From contig NZ_SMAR01000005.1 of the NCBI RefSeq assembly GCF_004342225.1, forward strand, positions 1 to 64,000: a DNA stretch of 64,000 nucleotides, read 5' to 3'. Positions 1-8,315 of the stretch are shown piece after piece (position 1 is the stretch's first letter; each line of letters opens with the position of its first letter). The notes beneath the pieces are model-generated. The model did no database searches, was not told where the DNA came from, and saw only the letters and a program-made list of their open reading frames with translations. This stretch comes from Martelella mediterranea. GTDB lineage: Bacteria; Pseudomonadota; Alphaproteobacteria; Rhizobiales; Rhizobiaceae. The translations under genes and the position numbers were made by a program.

Positions 1-83
1 CGTTTGAACTCTTCTGTAAATTCTCGCTGCTTCAATTCCAAGTCTCCTGTCAGTCTTATCTAACAGAAGCCCTCCACTTTTGA

Positions 84-320
84 AGGGGAAGTCCATATTG
101 GCGAAGGGGTATCGGGAAGGCGCTCGTTGATTCTGTTGCCGAGTTAGCCCACCGATGGGGTGAACGCAGAATCTTCGTCTTGGCGAATCCCCTGGCACTC
201 GAATTCTACCGTGCCGCCGGATTCGTGCATGAACGATTTGTCGAAATGCTCCATGCGCCCGCTGTGCCCCTGCTTGTTCGACAAATCCGGGGCCCACTGG
301 AGAGGCCCGTGGAGGGGTGA
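84..320 (+). pseudogene. GNAT acetyltransferase remnant (C-terminal part)
   Basis: This frame reads as the C-terminal half of a GNAT N-acetyltransferase. It shows the acetyl-CoA loop as R-R-G-I-G-K-A-L near its start, then the usual late GNAT pattern ANPLALEFYRAAGFV, and ends at a TGA at 318-320. The frame is closed upstream by a TGA at 81-83, and no start codon or N-terminal half is seen in the 80 bases before it. I infer a decayed or truncated gene. A frameshift within the window edge is a less likely alternative. Confidence 0.55.
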
Positions 321-812
321 ACTACCCGCTTAGGCCGTTCGATATCTAGCCAGAAGCGCCAGTGTAGACACTGAATGTCTGGTTCTATGAAGCACCGGCA
401 CAAGACCTGCCATTCTGGTTTCCACCCCATCCCGGACATCGCAGTTGCTTACGCAGACCGACAGCGTTCGAGAAATCAGGGAGTGGCCTGACTGGCCGAC
501 ATGGCGCCGCCTTCCGGACAGGCTCAAAAGGGGCCGTAAAGTGATCCTGAATCGGCCTACAAATTGAAGACATTTACCTGCCCAAAATGAGAAAAGGAGG
601 TGGCAATAGCAGAAAAAGGCCGGTCGGTGGTTGTGGATCTGGCCTGATGCGGCGTGCACAACCTGCGAGCCTGCGCAGCTGGAGATCAAGGGCGGCACGC
701 CAGTCACCTCGCTCGCACCACCGCCTCCAAATCAAATTTCTCGCTGTCACAGAGTCGTCGGTTGATTTGCGGTTACCCCTGTCGTCACCACTTCATGTAA
801 TATCTCCTGCAT
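321..812. other. Gene-free stretch, no recognisable feature
   Basis: About 490 bases between the GNAT remnant and the first aldolase gene. The open frames here (for example on the minus strand at 385-573) have no family-like sequence and overlap each other. I see no tRNA, repeat or clear terminator. With the broken GNAT gene beside it, it may be degraded DNA. Confidence 0.4.
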
Positions 813-1703
813 CTATTCGTCTTTCACGCCTTTCAGAATTGCCGACATCCGGTCGACCAGTTCTTCCGGCACATCGGACATCGGGCTTTTCGAGAAGCCG
901 CAATCGCGCCCGAGAAGCCCGGCTGCCGCCTTCATGCGGGCAGGGAATTGCGGTCCACGCACGATCTTCCAAAGGGGGTAGAGGCGATTTTGGGTCTTGA
1001 GCGCCTCGTCGTATTTTCCGGCCCGCGTCAGGTCCCACATGCGAACCGAAAGCCGGGGGAAAAGAGCCAGAATGGCAGAGATCGCGCCATCGGCGCCGAG
1101 CGCGAAACAGGAATGGAGCATTTCGTCGGTTGCGGCATAAACCATGCCGCGGTCGCCGCAGGCGATCCGCATGTCGTACATGGCCATGATGCCGCCGACG
1201 CTCTGCTTGACGCCGATGACATGTTCGATGTCGAGCAGCTCGGAAAAGAGTTCGGACGAGATCTCGTTTTGGGGCACGACGTTGTAGATGATGATCGGCA
1301 GGCCGACCGCCTCGGAAATTGCGCCGTAAAAGCGCTTGTTGCCGGCCGCGTCCGGCACCAGGACATTATAGAATGTCGGCGTGACCATAAGCGCATCCGC
1401 GCCGGCCTTCTTGGCCGCCATCGCGGTTTCGATCGCCGCAGCGGTGGAGCAGCGGGCGACGCCGGCGACGATGGGAACGCCCGCACGGTTTTCAGATTTG
1501 ATGATCTCGATCATCTGCACCAGCTCGGCATTCGTGAGCGCCGCGCCCTCGCCGGTGCTTCCGCCGGGCGAAATGCCATGGACGCCTGCATCCAGCAGGT
1601 AGCGAACCTCGCGGCGATAGAGTGCCGTATCGATCTCCTCGTCTTTGGTGAAGGTCGAGACGACGGGTGGAATGATCCCGTGGAATGATGTACCTTTTTT
1701 CAT
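813..1703 (-). CDS. DapA/NanA-family aldolase (dihydrodipicolinate synthase family), copy 1
   Basis: A 296-residue class I aldolase of the DHDPS/N-acetylneuraminate lyase family, predicted cytoplasmic. The family condenses or cleaves pyruvate with an aldehyde through a Schiff base. The carboxylate-binding loop GSTGE is at residues 48-52, the catalytic Tyr is Y140 (IIIYNVVPQ) and the Schiff-base Lys is K166 (GVKQS), so all key residues are present. It is the last gene of the leftward row TctC-TctB-TctA-aldolase-aldolase, 94 bases after copy 2. In this context a catabolic 2-oxo-3-deoxy acid lyase is more likely than lysine biosynthesis. The substrate is unknown. Confidence 0.85.
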   Translation of the reverse strand: MKKGTSFHGIIPPVVSTFTKDEEIDTALYRREVRYLLDAGVHGISPGGSTGEGAALTNAELVQMIEIIKSENRAGVPIVAGVARCSTAAAIETAMAAKKAGADALMVTPTFYNVLVPDAAGNKRFYGAISEAVGLPIIIYNVVPQNEISSELFSELLDIEHVIGVKQSVGGIMAMYDMRIACGDRGMVYAATDEMLHSCFALGADGAISAILALFPRLSVRMWDLTRAGKYDEALKTQNRLYPLWKIVRGPQFPARMKAAAGLLGRDCGFSKSPMSDVPEELVDRMSAILKGVKDE

Positions 1704-1797
1704 TATCTGTTGTCCTGTGGCCTTGCAGCTGGCTGTGTCAAATCGGTTCGGGGCTCCAGAAGAGGACGCCCGCCAGCGTCCTCTCCCGGTGGTTGCG

Positions 1798-2718
1798 TCA
1801 GAGGATGCCGAAGTCGGAAAGGGCTTTTCGAACAGCTTCGACTTCTTCTGGCGTGCCCGGGGTCAGGGGCAGGCGCGGCAGGCCTGCATCCCCGCCGGTC
1901 AGGCGGATGGCATCCTTCCAGAGGCATACCGGGTTTGTGCGACCGTTGATTCCCATGACCTTCAGCAATGGATAGAGCTTGCGCTGCATCGCCGCGCCCT
2001 CGGCAATATTGCCTGCCAGAAAAGTGTCGATCATCTTGCGGATATAGTCGCCGACTACGTGGGAAGCGCCGGATACGACACCGCCGATCCGCTTTTCGCC
2101 GCCTTGCGTGAAGGCTTCGAGAACCATGGTGTCGTCGCCATTGTAGACGATGAAGTCTTCCGGAGTGGCGTTGAGGAAAGCGGTCATTTGCTTGGGATTG
2201 AGTTCTGCCTCCTCCTTGATTGCCACGATATTGTCGAGCGCTGCAAGCTTGCCGACCGTATCGGGGTCAATGTTGACGCCGGTGAAGATCGGAATGTTGT
2301 AGAGCATGATGTTGAGGTCCGAAAGCGCTTCGGCGACCTTGACGAAGTGGTTGTGGATCTCCTGCTGTGCCGGCTTGGTGTAGTAGGGCGCTACGACCAT
2401 GACCGTGTCGAAGCCCAGCTTCTCTGCCTCCTTGCCGAGCGCGATCGTTTCGATCGTCGAGGTGCAGCCGACGCCGGCGATCAGCGGAACGCGGCCGCCG
2501 ACCGCCTTCTTGACCGTTTCGAGAATGGCGACCCGTTCGGCGAATGTCTGTGTGTGAAACTCGCCGGTCGTGCCTGACAGGATGAGCGAGTCGGCAAAGC
2601 CGTTGTCGACCAGATGGGTTGCGAGTGCCGCGAGTTTGCCGTGATCGACGCTCTGGTCTTCGCCGTAAGGGGTGACGAGCGGGATGAGAACGCGGCCGTA
2701 AGTGTCCTTGTTATACAT
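1798..2718 (-). CDS. DapA/NanA-family aldolase, copy 2
   Basis: A 306-residue member of the DHDPS/NAL family with an intact active site: GTTGE at residues 49-53, Y140 (MLYNIPIFTG) and Schiff-base K168 (VAIKEE). It is clearly diverged from copy 1, so the pair are paralogues of probably different specificity rather than a recent duplication. It lies 110 bases behind the TctA permease on the same strand. Lying behind a carboxylate transporter, it probably acts on an imported sugar acid or its dehydrated keto-deoxy product. That role is inference. Confidence 0.85.
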   Translation of the reverse strand: MYNKDTYGRVLIPLVTPYGEDQSVDHGKLAALATHLVDNGFADSLILSGTTGEFHTQTFAERVAILETVKKAVGGRVPLIAGVGCTSTIETIALGKEAEKLGFDTVMVVAPYYTKPAQQEIHNHFVKVAEALSDLNIMLYNIPIFTGVNIDPDTVGKLAALDNIVAIKEEAELNPKQMTAFLNATPEDFIVYNGDDTMVLEAFTQGGEKRIGGVVSGASHVVGDYIRKMIDTFLAGNIAEGAAMQRKLYPLLKVMGINGRTNPVCLWKDAIRLTGGDAGLPRLPLTPGTPEEVEAVRKALSDFGIL

Positions 2719-2828
2719 TTCAGTCTCTTTCTGGAGTTTTCCAAACGATGGTTGTCCCGGTACGGGTGTGTCGTCGGTATTACTTTTCCGTCATCTCCTT
2801 TCTTTTCGTGTTGCCGGTTTCTCGCGCC

Positions 2829-4358
2829 TTACTGCGAGCCCCGGTCGGCATTGGCGATCCCGCCGGTCGCGCCGGCAAGCTTGCGGGTTTGGCTGACGCC
2901 TCTGACGATCAGGGGCAGCACCCAGATGACGATCGTGAAGAGGCCTAGTCCGGCGGCGATCGGGCGTTCGAAGAAGCCCAGGAAGTTCCCGTCGGCGATG
3001 ATCATTGATGTGAGGAAGTTTTTCTCGACGAGCGGGCCGATCACGATGCCCAGGATGATCGGAGCGATCGGAAACCCCTTGCTCTCGAGAATGAAGGCGA
3101 TCACGCCCATGGCCAGCATCACGCCGACACCGAAGACCGAGTTGTTGACCGCGTAGGAGCCGACGATGCAGAAGGCGAGAATGGAGGCGTTGAGATAGGT
3201 GCGCGACAGGCGGAAGATCGAGCGCGAAAAGCGTACGGCAAGCCATCCGAGCGGGATGATCAGCAGGTTCGCCAGCGCAAAGACGATCATGACCGCGTAG
3301 AAGTTCTGGGGATTGTTGATGAAGATTGTCGGGCCGGGATTCATGCCCTTCATCACCAGGACACCTACGGCAATGGCCGTGACAGCATCGCCGGGAATGC
3401 CGAAGACCATGGCCGGGATCCACGCCGAACTCAGCGCGGCATTGTTGGTCGCGGAGGCCTCCACCAGTCCTTCGGAATGTCCGGTCCCAAATTTTTCCGG
3501 CGTTTTCGAGAATTTCTTCGAGATGGCATAGGAAATCCAGGCGCCGAGATCGCCGCCGGCGCCGGGCAGAGCGCCGATCACCGTGCCGAACGCGCTGCCG
3601 CGAAGCACATTGAACTTGTGACGCCAAAGCGTGCCCACCATACCGGCAAGCGGGTTGCCGATCTTCATGACCGGTTCGCGCTTGCCAGGCTCGCCGGCCT
3701 TGTGCCGGAGGATTTCGGACAGGGCGAACATGCCGATCATGGCCGGTATGAAGCTGATGCCGCCCATCAGTTCCGTCCAGCCGAAGGAAAAGCGTGGCGT
3801 GGCAGTCAGCGGGTCGAGGCCGACGGTTGCGATGAACAGGCCGAGAAGCAGCGAAAGCGTTCCCTTGACCTTGCTTCCCGAACTGATCAGCGCCGCGCAT
3901 GACAGCCCCAGCATGGCCAGCCAGAAATATTCGAAACTCGAGAACTGCAGTGCGATCTTGCCGAGGGCCGGCGCGATGAAGAGCAGGGCGACAAAGCCGA
4001 TCATGCCGCCGACCGATGACGAGCAGATGGAAATGCCCAGCGCCTTCGCCGGCCGCCCGGCCTTGGTCATGGCATAGGCCTCGTCGACATAGGCCGCGGA
4101 GGCCGGGGTGCCGGGAATGCGCATCAGCGCTCCGGGGATGTCGCCCGCAATGATGGCCATCGTGGTGCAGGCCACGATTGCTGCGATGGCGGGAACCGGA
4201 TCCATGTAGAAGGAGAAAGGCACAAGCAGCGCCGTCGCCATCGTGGCGGTGAGGCCGGGAATGGCCCCGACGAAAAGGCCGAAAGTCGCTGCGGCGCAGA
4301 TCACCAGCAATGTATAGGGCGTGATGACAAGTTCGATTGCTTCGAGAAAGACATGCAT
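2829..4358 (-). CDS. Tripartite tricarboxylate transporter, large permease (TctA family)
   Basis: A 509-residue TctA-type integral membrane protein, the usual length for the family, with about a dozen hydrophobic segments. It has the family's early glycine/proline-rich stretch (GAIPGLTATMATALLVPFSF) and a second copy of that pattern (ALPGAGGDLGAWISYA). With the small permease (TctB) and the periplasmic binding protein (TctC) upstream it forms a complete secondary TTT carboxylate importer driven by an ion gradient. TctB ends 12 bases before its start, so the two permeases are probably translated from one mRNA. The ligand cannot be read from the sequence. Confidence 0.93.
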   Translation of the reverse strand: MHVFLEAIELVITPYTLLVICAAATFGLFVGAIPGLTATMATALLVPFSFYMDPVPAIAAIVACTTMAIIAGDIPGALMRIPGTPASAAYVDEAYAMTKAGRPAKALGISICSSSVGGMIGFVALLFIAPALGKIALQFSSFEYFWLAMLGLSCAALISSGSKVKGTLSLLLGLFIATVGLDPLTATPRFSFGWTELMGGISFIPAMIGMFALSEILRHKAGEPGKREPVMKIGNPLAGMVGTLWRHKFNVLRGSAFGTVIGALPGAGGDLGAWISYAISKKFSKTPEKFGTGHSEGLVEASATNNAALSSAWIPAMVFGIPGDAVTAIAVGVLVMKGMNPGPTIFINNPQNFYAVMIVFALANLLIIPLGWLAVRFSRSIFRLSRTYLNASILAFCIVGSYAVNNSVFGVGVMLAMGVIAFILESKGFPIAPIILGIVIGPLVEKNFLTSMIIADGNFLGFFERPIAAGLGLFTIVIWVLPLIVRGVSQTRKLAGATGGIANADRGSQ

Positions 4359-4370
4359 GGTCGTTTCTCC

Positions 4371-4874
4371 TCACCCGAGAATGCCGACCGGCAACGGAAC
4401 GCGAAGTCCGTTGACGAAGAGGAAGTAGATGAACACCGTCAGAAATGCTGCATAGAGGCCGCCGCGCACCAGGCCGCCGCCGCCGATGCGGATCATCAGC
4501 AGGATGAACAGGAAGGTAAGCGGCAGGAAGCCGACGGATTCCAGAAGCAGGATGTAGAGGCCAAGGCTCACCAGCACTGTGACCGGAAACCAGGTGAAAT
4601 CCTTGCGTTTGAACAGCACGGCTGCATGACGGCGCAGCATCGCGATTTCCGCGCGTCCCTGAAACGCCAGGATGCCGCCCGCCAGAACGAAGGCGCAGCC
4701 GATGATGATGGGCAGGGTTCCCCCGCCGATGGTCATGCCGCCGAGCCCTTCCATCCGCGTTCCGGTGACAGCCAGAACCACGCCACCGATCACGAAAAGC
4801 AATCCGAGGACGGTGTCCGGAACGCCGGTGGCGACGCGATCTGCATTGTCGTCTTCTGGTGAGGTGTCACTCAT
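4371..4874 (-). CDS. Tripartite tricarboxylate transporter, small permease (TctB family)
   Basis: A 167-residue protein with four predicted membrane segments, typical of TctB. The first segment is around residues 20-40 and the last (GGLYAAFLTVFIYFLFVN) is near the C-terminus. The N-terminus is acidic and polar. It lies between the tctC-like and tctA-like genes, the canonical order. The gap to tctC is 123 bases, the largest inside the transporter set. Function as accessory membrane subunit is inferred from the family and context. Confidence 0.88.
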   Translation of the reverse strand: MSDTSPEDDNADRVATGVPDTVLGLLFVIGGVVLAVTGTRMEGLGGMTIGGGTLPIIIGCAFVLAGGILAFQGRAEIAMLRRHAAVLFKRKDFTWFPVTVLVSLGLYILLLESVGFLPLTFLFILLMIRIGGGGLVRGGLYAAFLTVFIYFLFVNGLRVPLPVGILG

Positions 4875-4997
4875 GGCCTCACTCCTTTCCGTTGGTGTCG
4901 CGAGCAGACGGCCGAAGGCACTCCGGCCGGGATACGGCCGAAAAGAACCGAGTTTCAGATGTCGAATGGAGTGCCTTCGGCGGCGCGGTTCGGTCCG

Positions 4998-5960
4998 TCA
5001 GTCCTTGACGAGACCGGCGGCGTTCATGGCCTTGCCGAAGGCCTCGTCACGCTGGGCGAGGTAGTCGACGAAGGCGTCGCCGCCTTCCCACACGACGCCG
5101 TAGGAGCGCTTGGCCATCAGGTCGGCGAATGCGGGGCTGCTGACGACATCGGCCATGACCTCAATCAGCGTCGCGCTGACGTTGTCGGGGAGGTCGCTTG
5201 GCCCGCCGAGGCCACGCCAGCCATTGATCGGAAAGTCGATACCGGTGCTTTCCTTGATGGTCGGCAGGTCCGGATGTGCCGGATCGCGCTCGGTGCCGAG
5301 GATCGACAGCGCCTTGAGTTCGCCGGCATCGATCAATCCCTGAGCCTCGGGAAGCTGGACGACGCCGACATCGATCGCTCCGGATGCCAGCAATTGCAGG
5401 GCAGGAGCGGCGCCTTCGGTCGGCACCCAGAATGCCCTGTTGCCGTCAAGCTCGTTCACCAGCGTGACATAGGCCAGGTGATTGACGCCGCCCTGATTGG
5501 CGCCGCCGGCCCGGATCGCCGCGGCATTTTCCTCGATCGCGGCGGTAAGCGCGTCCATGCTGTCGAACGGGCCGTCAGTTCTGACGACCACGGCGGACGG
5601 GTCGGCGTTATAAAGGCCGAGCGGCGTGAAATCCTTGTAGGTCAGCTCGGATGTGCCGAGCCAATGGAACATCGACAGTTCCGTGGTGATGATGCCCAGC
5701 GTGTAACCATCGGGATCGGCGTCGGCGATTGCCTTGTGGCCGATGACGCTGCCGCCGCCGGTTCGGTTGACGACATTGATCGGCTGGCCCAGCTCTTCTT
5801 CCATCAGCGTTGCCAGGATCCGTCCGGTGGCATCCGTTCCGCCGCCTGCGCCCCAGGGCACGATCAGCGTGATCGGCCGTTCCGGGTATTCGGCGCACGC
5901 TGCCGAAATACCGCCGACGACGATCACGGTCGTCGCCAGAAGCGTCTTCAGAATATTCAT
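4998..5960 (-). CDS. TctC/Bug-family periplasmic carboxylate-binding protein
   Basis: A 320-residue Bug/TctC solute receptor. I chose the ATG at 5960 because a GGAGGA ribosome site lies just upstream and the protein then opens with a signal peptide (MNILKTLLATTVIVVGG...AACA) before the mature start EYPERPITLIVPW. That motif, followed by GAGGGTDATGR, is the family hallmark and forms the ligand carboxylate-binding loop. It is the first gene of the leftward transporter-aldolase row and diverges from the IclR gene. Organic acids, sugar acids or aromatic acids are the usual ligands of this family. Confidence 0.92.
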   Translation of the reverse strand: MNILKTLLATTVIVVGGISAACAEYPERPITLIVPWGAGGGTDATGRILATLMEEELGQPINVVNRTGGGSVIGHKAIADADPDGYTLGIITTELSMFHWLGTSELTYKDFTPLGLYNADPSAVVVRTDGPFDSMDALTAAIEENAAAIRAGGANQGGVNHLAYVTLVNELDGNRAFWVPTEGAAPALQLLASGAIDVGVVQLPEAQGLIDAGELKALSILGTERDPAHPDLPTIKESTGIDFPINGWRGLGGPSDLPDNVSATLIEVMADVVSSPAFADLMAKRSYGVVWEGGDAFVDYLAQRDEAFGKAMNAAGLVKD

Positions 5961-6384
5961 TGAATTCTCCTCCCAATCTTCCTTTTGGGTTCCGAAAAGA
6001 GCCGACAAGGCCCTGCGGTCCAGAATCCCCCTTTGTTTGACGCGGGCAGGAAAGCCGATGTCCTTTGTGGTCAGAAACGGCCCCGCCGCATCGCAATGGC
6101 GTTGAGCGTCAGATCAAACCTCCCTGTAGCAATACCGCATAATGGAACGCTGTACCGCGAACTGATGCTCTCACTAGAGACTGAATCTGTCAACCTGAAT
6201 CCCAAAAAAAAGAATAGCGTTCCGAATAGTGGGATTTACGGCACGGCGAAGATCGGTTATGGTGTCTCTCGATAAACTCGTTTCAAAATCTATCTTGAGA
6301 CTGAAACGATTTAGATGTTCCGTATATCAGGATTGAATTCCTTATTATGGCAAGCGGGTTCACGGAACGCTTTTGGGGGTAATA
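5961..6384. other. Divergent tctC / iclR promoter region
   Basis: This 424-base region separates the leftward TTT/aldolase genes from the rightward IclR gene. No supported gene lies in it. It is more AT-rich than its surroundings around 6190-6340 and holds the inverted repeat listed separately at 6278-6309, so it probably carries both promoters and the regulator site. Confidence 0.5.
6278..6309. promoter_or_regulatory. Candidate IclR operator (TCGTTTCA ... TGAAACGA)
   Basis: A perfect 8-base inverted repeat, TCGTTTCA and TGAAACGA, with a 16-base spacer, upstream of the IclR gene and in front of the divergent transporter. The TGAAAC/GTTTCA half sites resemble those recorded for KdgR-type IclR regulators. 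Binding by the neighbouring IclR protein is inference. Confidence 0.45.
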
Positions 6385-7179
6385 ATGAAAGACGATCAGA
6401 CAGCACGGGGGAAAGGCAGAGGCGACGAGGGGTTGAAGTCGCTGTCGAAGGTGGTGCGCATCCTGGAGTGCTTTTCAGTCAACGACCGTGCATTGTCGCT
6501 TGCGACGATATGCCAGCGGACTGGGTTTCCCAAGAGCACGACGCACAGGCTGGTGGCTTCCATGCGGGAGGTCGGGTTTCTGGATCAGGACAGGGAGCGC
6601 GACAGTTATCGCCTGGGACTCCGGCTGTTCGAGTTCGGCGATATTGTGCTCGCCAATCTCGATGTGCGCCGGGAAGCCCGGCCGATGATGGAATCTCTTC
6701 AGCACATGACCGGCCAGACCGTTCATCTGGCTGTTTTCGACGGGATGCAGGCCGTTGTCATCCATCGTGTGGGGACCGGAAACGAAAGCCATACCAAAGC
6801 GGGCATGATCGAGAACGCGCCGGTGCATTGCACGAGCATCGGCAAGGCGATCCTCGCTTTTCAGACGGAAGACGCCGTCGAGCGTGTGATTGCGGCGGGC
6901 CTGTCGCGCTACACCGACCAGACAATGACTGATCCCGATGATCTGCGAAGGGCTCTGGCCGAAATTCGCGAGAAGGGCTATGCCGTGGACAATGAGGAGC
7001 ATCAGCCAGGACTGCGATGTCTCGGCGCTCCGATCCACGATCAGAACGGCCGCGTATTCGCCGGCATCAGCGTCAACGGCCCGGCCTGGCAGATTCTCGA
7101 AAACGAAATCCCGGATCTGGCCAAGATCGTCGTCTACCAAGCGCGCGTGATCTCCCAGCGCCTTGGTTGGCACGACTGA
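6385..7179 (+). CDS. IclR-family transcriptional regulator
   Basis: A 264-residue IclR regulator. The start is taken at the ATG at 6385, five bases after a GGGGG Shine-Dalgarno-like run; a TTG at 6373 is also open. Residues about 17-80 form the N-terminal winged helix-turn-helix (LKSLSKVVRILECF ... TGFPKSTTHRLVASM). The rest is the IclR effector domain, ending in the expected PDLAKIVVYQARVIS helix. It diverges from the TTT/aldolase genes and most likely controls them in response to an intermediate of the pathway. IclR proteins can repress or activate; the sign cannot be told here. Confidence 0.92.
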   Translation: MKDDQTARGKGRGDEGLKSLSKVVRILECFSVNDRALSLATICQRTGFPKSTTHRLVASMREVGFLDQDRERDSYRLGLRLFEFGDIVLANLDVRREARPMMESLQHMTGQTVHLAVFDGMQAVVIHRVGTGNESHTKAGMIENAPVHCTSIGKAILAFQTEDAVERVIAAGLSRYTDQTMTDPDDLRRALAEIREKGYAVDNEEHQPGLRCLGAPIHDQNGRVFAGISVNGPAWQILENEIPDLAKIVVYQARVISQRLGWHD

Positions 7180-7263
7180 GCGGCCGGCCGGTGCTTCGGC
7201 GCCTGCGGCTTGCCGGCATCGACGCTCACGGTCTTTGCCGTGTCAGAGGCTGGGGCTCGATCA

Positions 7264-8286
7264 TCACCCGTTATGCAGAGCGAGCACGCTGGAGCGCGCT
7301 ATCAGGCTCGGTTGAACAAAGGTGCGAACGGGCCAAGGGCCTTTACGGCCCGCGCCGATCTGTCGGATGAGCAATTCCGCAGCATGACGACCCATTTCTT
7401 CGACATGCTGGCTGACGGCGCTGATGGTCGGGGTCACCATGGTCATCCAGAGCGCATCGTCATAGGCTACCACCGAGACATCTTCTGGAACGCGCACACC
7501 GTGCTTGCCAAGCGCCACGTAAAGGCGTTGCGAGACGACGCTGTTGGCCGAGAAGATCGCGGTGATCGACCTCGATTTCAGCGCCCCAACAAAACGGTCA
7601 AGACCGGAGGCGATTTCCGCGTCGGAGGATCCGAGCTTGAAAATGAGGTCTTCCGGCACGGCAAGTCCACGCTCCGTGAAGGCTTCGCGCCAGCCCTCGA
7701 TGCGCGCCCGTCCTGTCGTCCACTGGTCGTGATCGATGAGGAGGGCGATCCGTTCATGACCGAAGCCGATCAGATGTTCGGTCGCCATCTTGCCGCCGGC
7801 TCGGTTGTCGCCTGCGACAAGGGCGTTGTCGTCGCTGACGGAGCGGTCGACCTGCAGGACCGGTCGGCCGAAATCGCGCACGCTTGCCACCGCTTCTGCG
7901 GAGACCGGCGTGATCGCGATTGCCGAAACACCCATGGCGATCAGCGACTTCACTGCCGCCCTCTGCTCCTTCGGATCGGCCCGGTCGATGATCAGGATGA
8001 CCTCATAGCCCTCTGCTCGCGCAACCTCCTGAAAACCGGTGGCAAGTTCGGCATAGAAGGGGTCCAGAATGCTCGAGACCACGAGGCCGATCTGTGTGCT
8101 GGAGCCCTGCCTGAGATTGCGGGCATTGAGGTCGGGCACATAGCCGATCTTCTGCGCCGCCGCGACGACGCGCGCCTTGACGTCTGCCGCGACATAACCC
8201 TTGCCGCTGAGTGCGCGCGAGACGGTCGAGGTCGAAAGACCGACCGCCTCCGCGATATCGCCGATCGTGACGCGCTTATCTGCCAT
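7264..8286 (-). CDS. LacI-family transcriptional regulator (module 2)
   Basis: A 340-residue LacI/GalR repressor. The DNA-binding helix-turn-helix and hinge are at residues 5-60 (VTIGDIAEAVGLSTSTVSRALSGKGYV ... AAAQKIGYVPDLNARNL), followed by a periplasmic-binding-protein-like effector domain. It is the last gene of the leftward kinase-isomerase-mannosidase-lyase operon, 29 bases behind the third DapA-like gene. It is convergent with the IclR gene. The two 14-base palindromes between this operon and the divergent ABC transporter fit the LacI consensus, so it probably represses both arms and itself. The inducer is unknown. Confidence 0.93.
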   Translation of the reverse strand: MADKRVTIGDIAEAVGLSTSTVSRALSGKGYVAADVKARVVAAAQKIGYVPDLNARNLRQGSSTQIGLVVSSILDPFYAELATGFQEVARAEGYEVILIIDRADPKEQRAAVKSLIAMGVSAIAITPVSAEAVASVRDFGRPVLQVDRSVSDDNALVAGDNRAGGKMATEHLIGFGHERIALLIDHDQWTTGRARIEGWREAFTERGLAVPEDLIFKLGSSDAEIASGLDRFVGALKSRSITAIFSANSVVSQRLYVALGKHGVRVPEDVSVVAYDDALWMTMVTPTISAVSQHVEEMGRHAAELLIRQIGAGRKGPWPVRTFVQPSLIARSSVLALHNG

Positions 8287-8315
8287 GGAGTACGTGCCTC
8301 ATCAAAAATGCTCTT

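Noticed and set aside
385-573. Minus-strand open frames in the gene-free left stretch
   Set aside because: No family-like pattern, no ribosome site and overlapping alternatives; not supported as a gene.
948-1688. Long plus-strand frame opposite the first DapA-like gene
   Set aside because: The minus strand encodes a clear aldolase with an intact active site; the plus frame is an antisense by-product of high GC.
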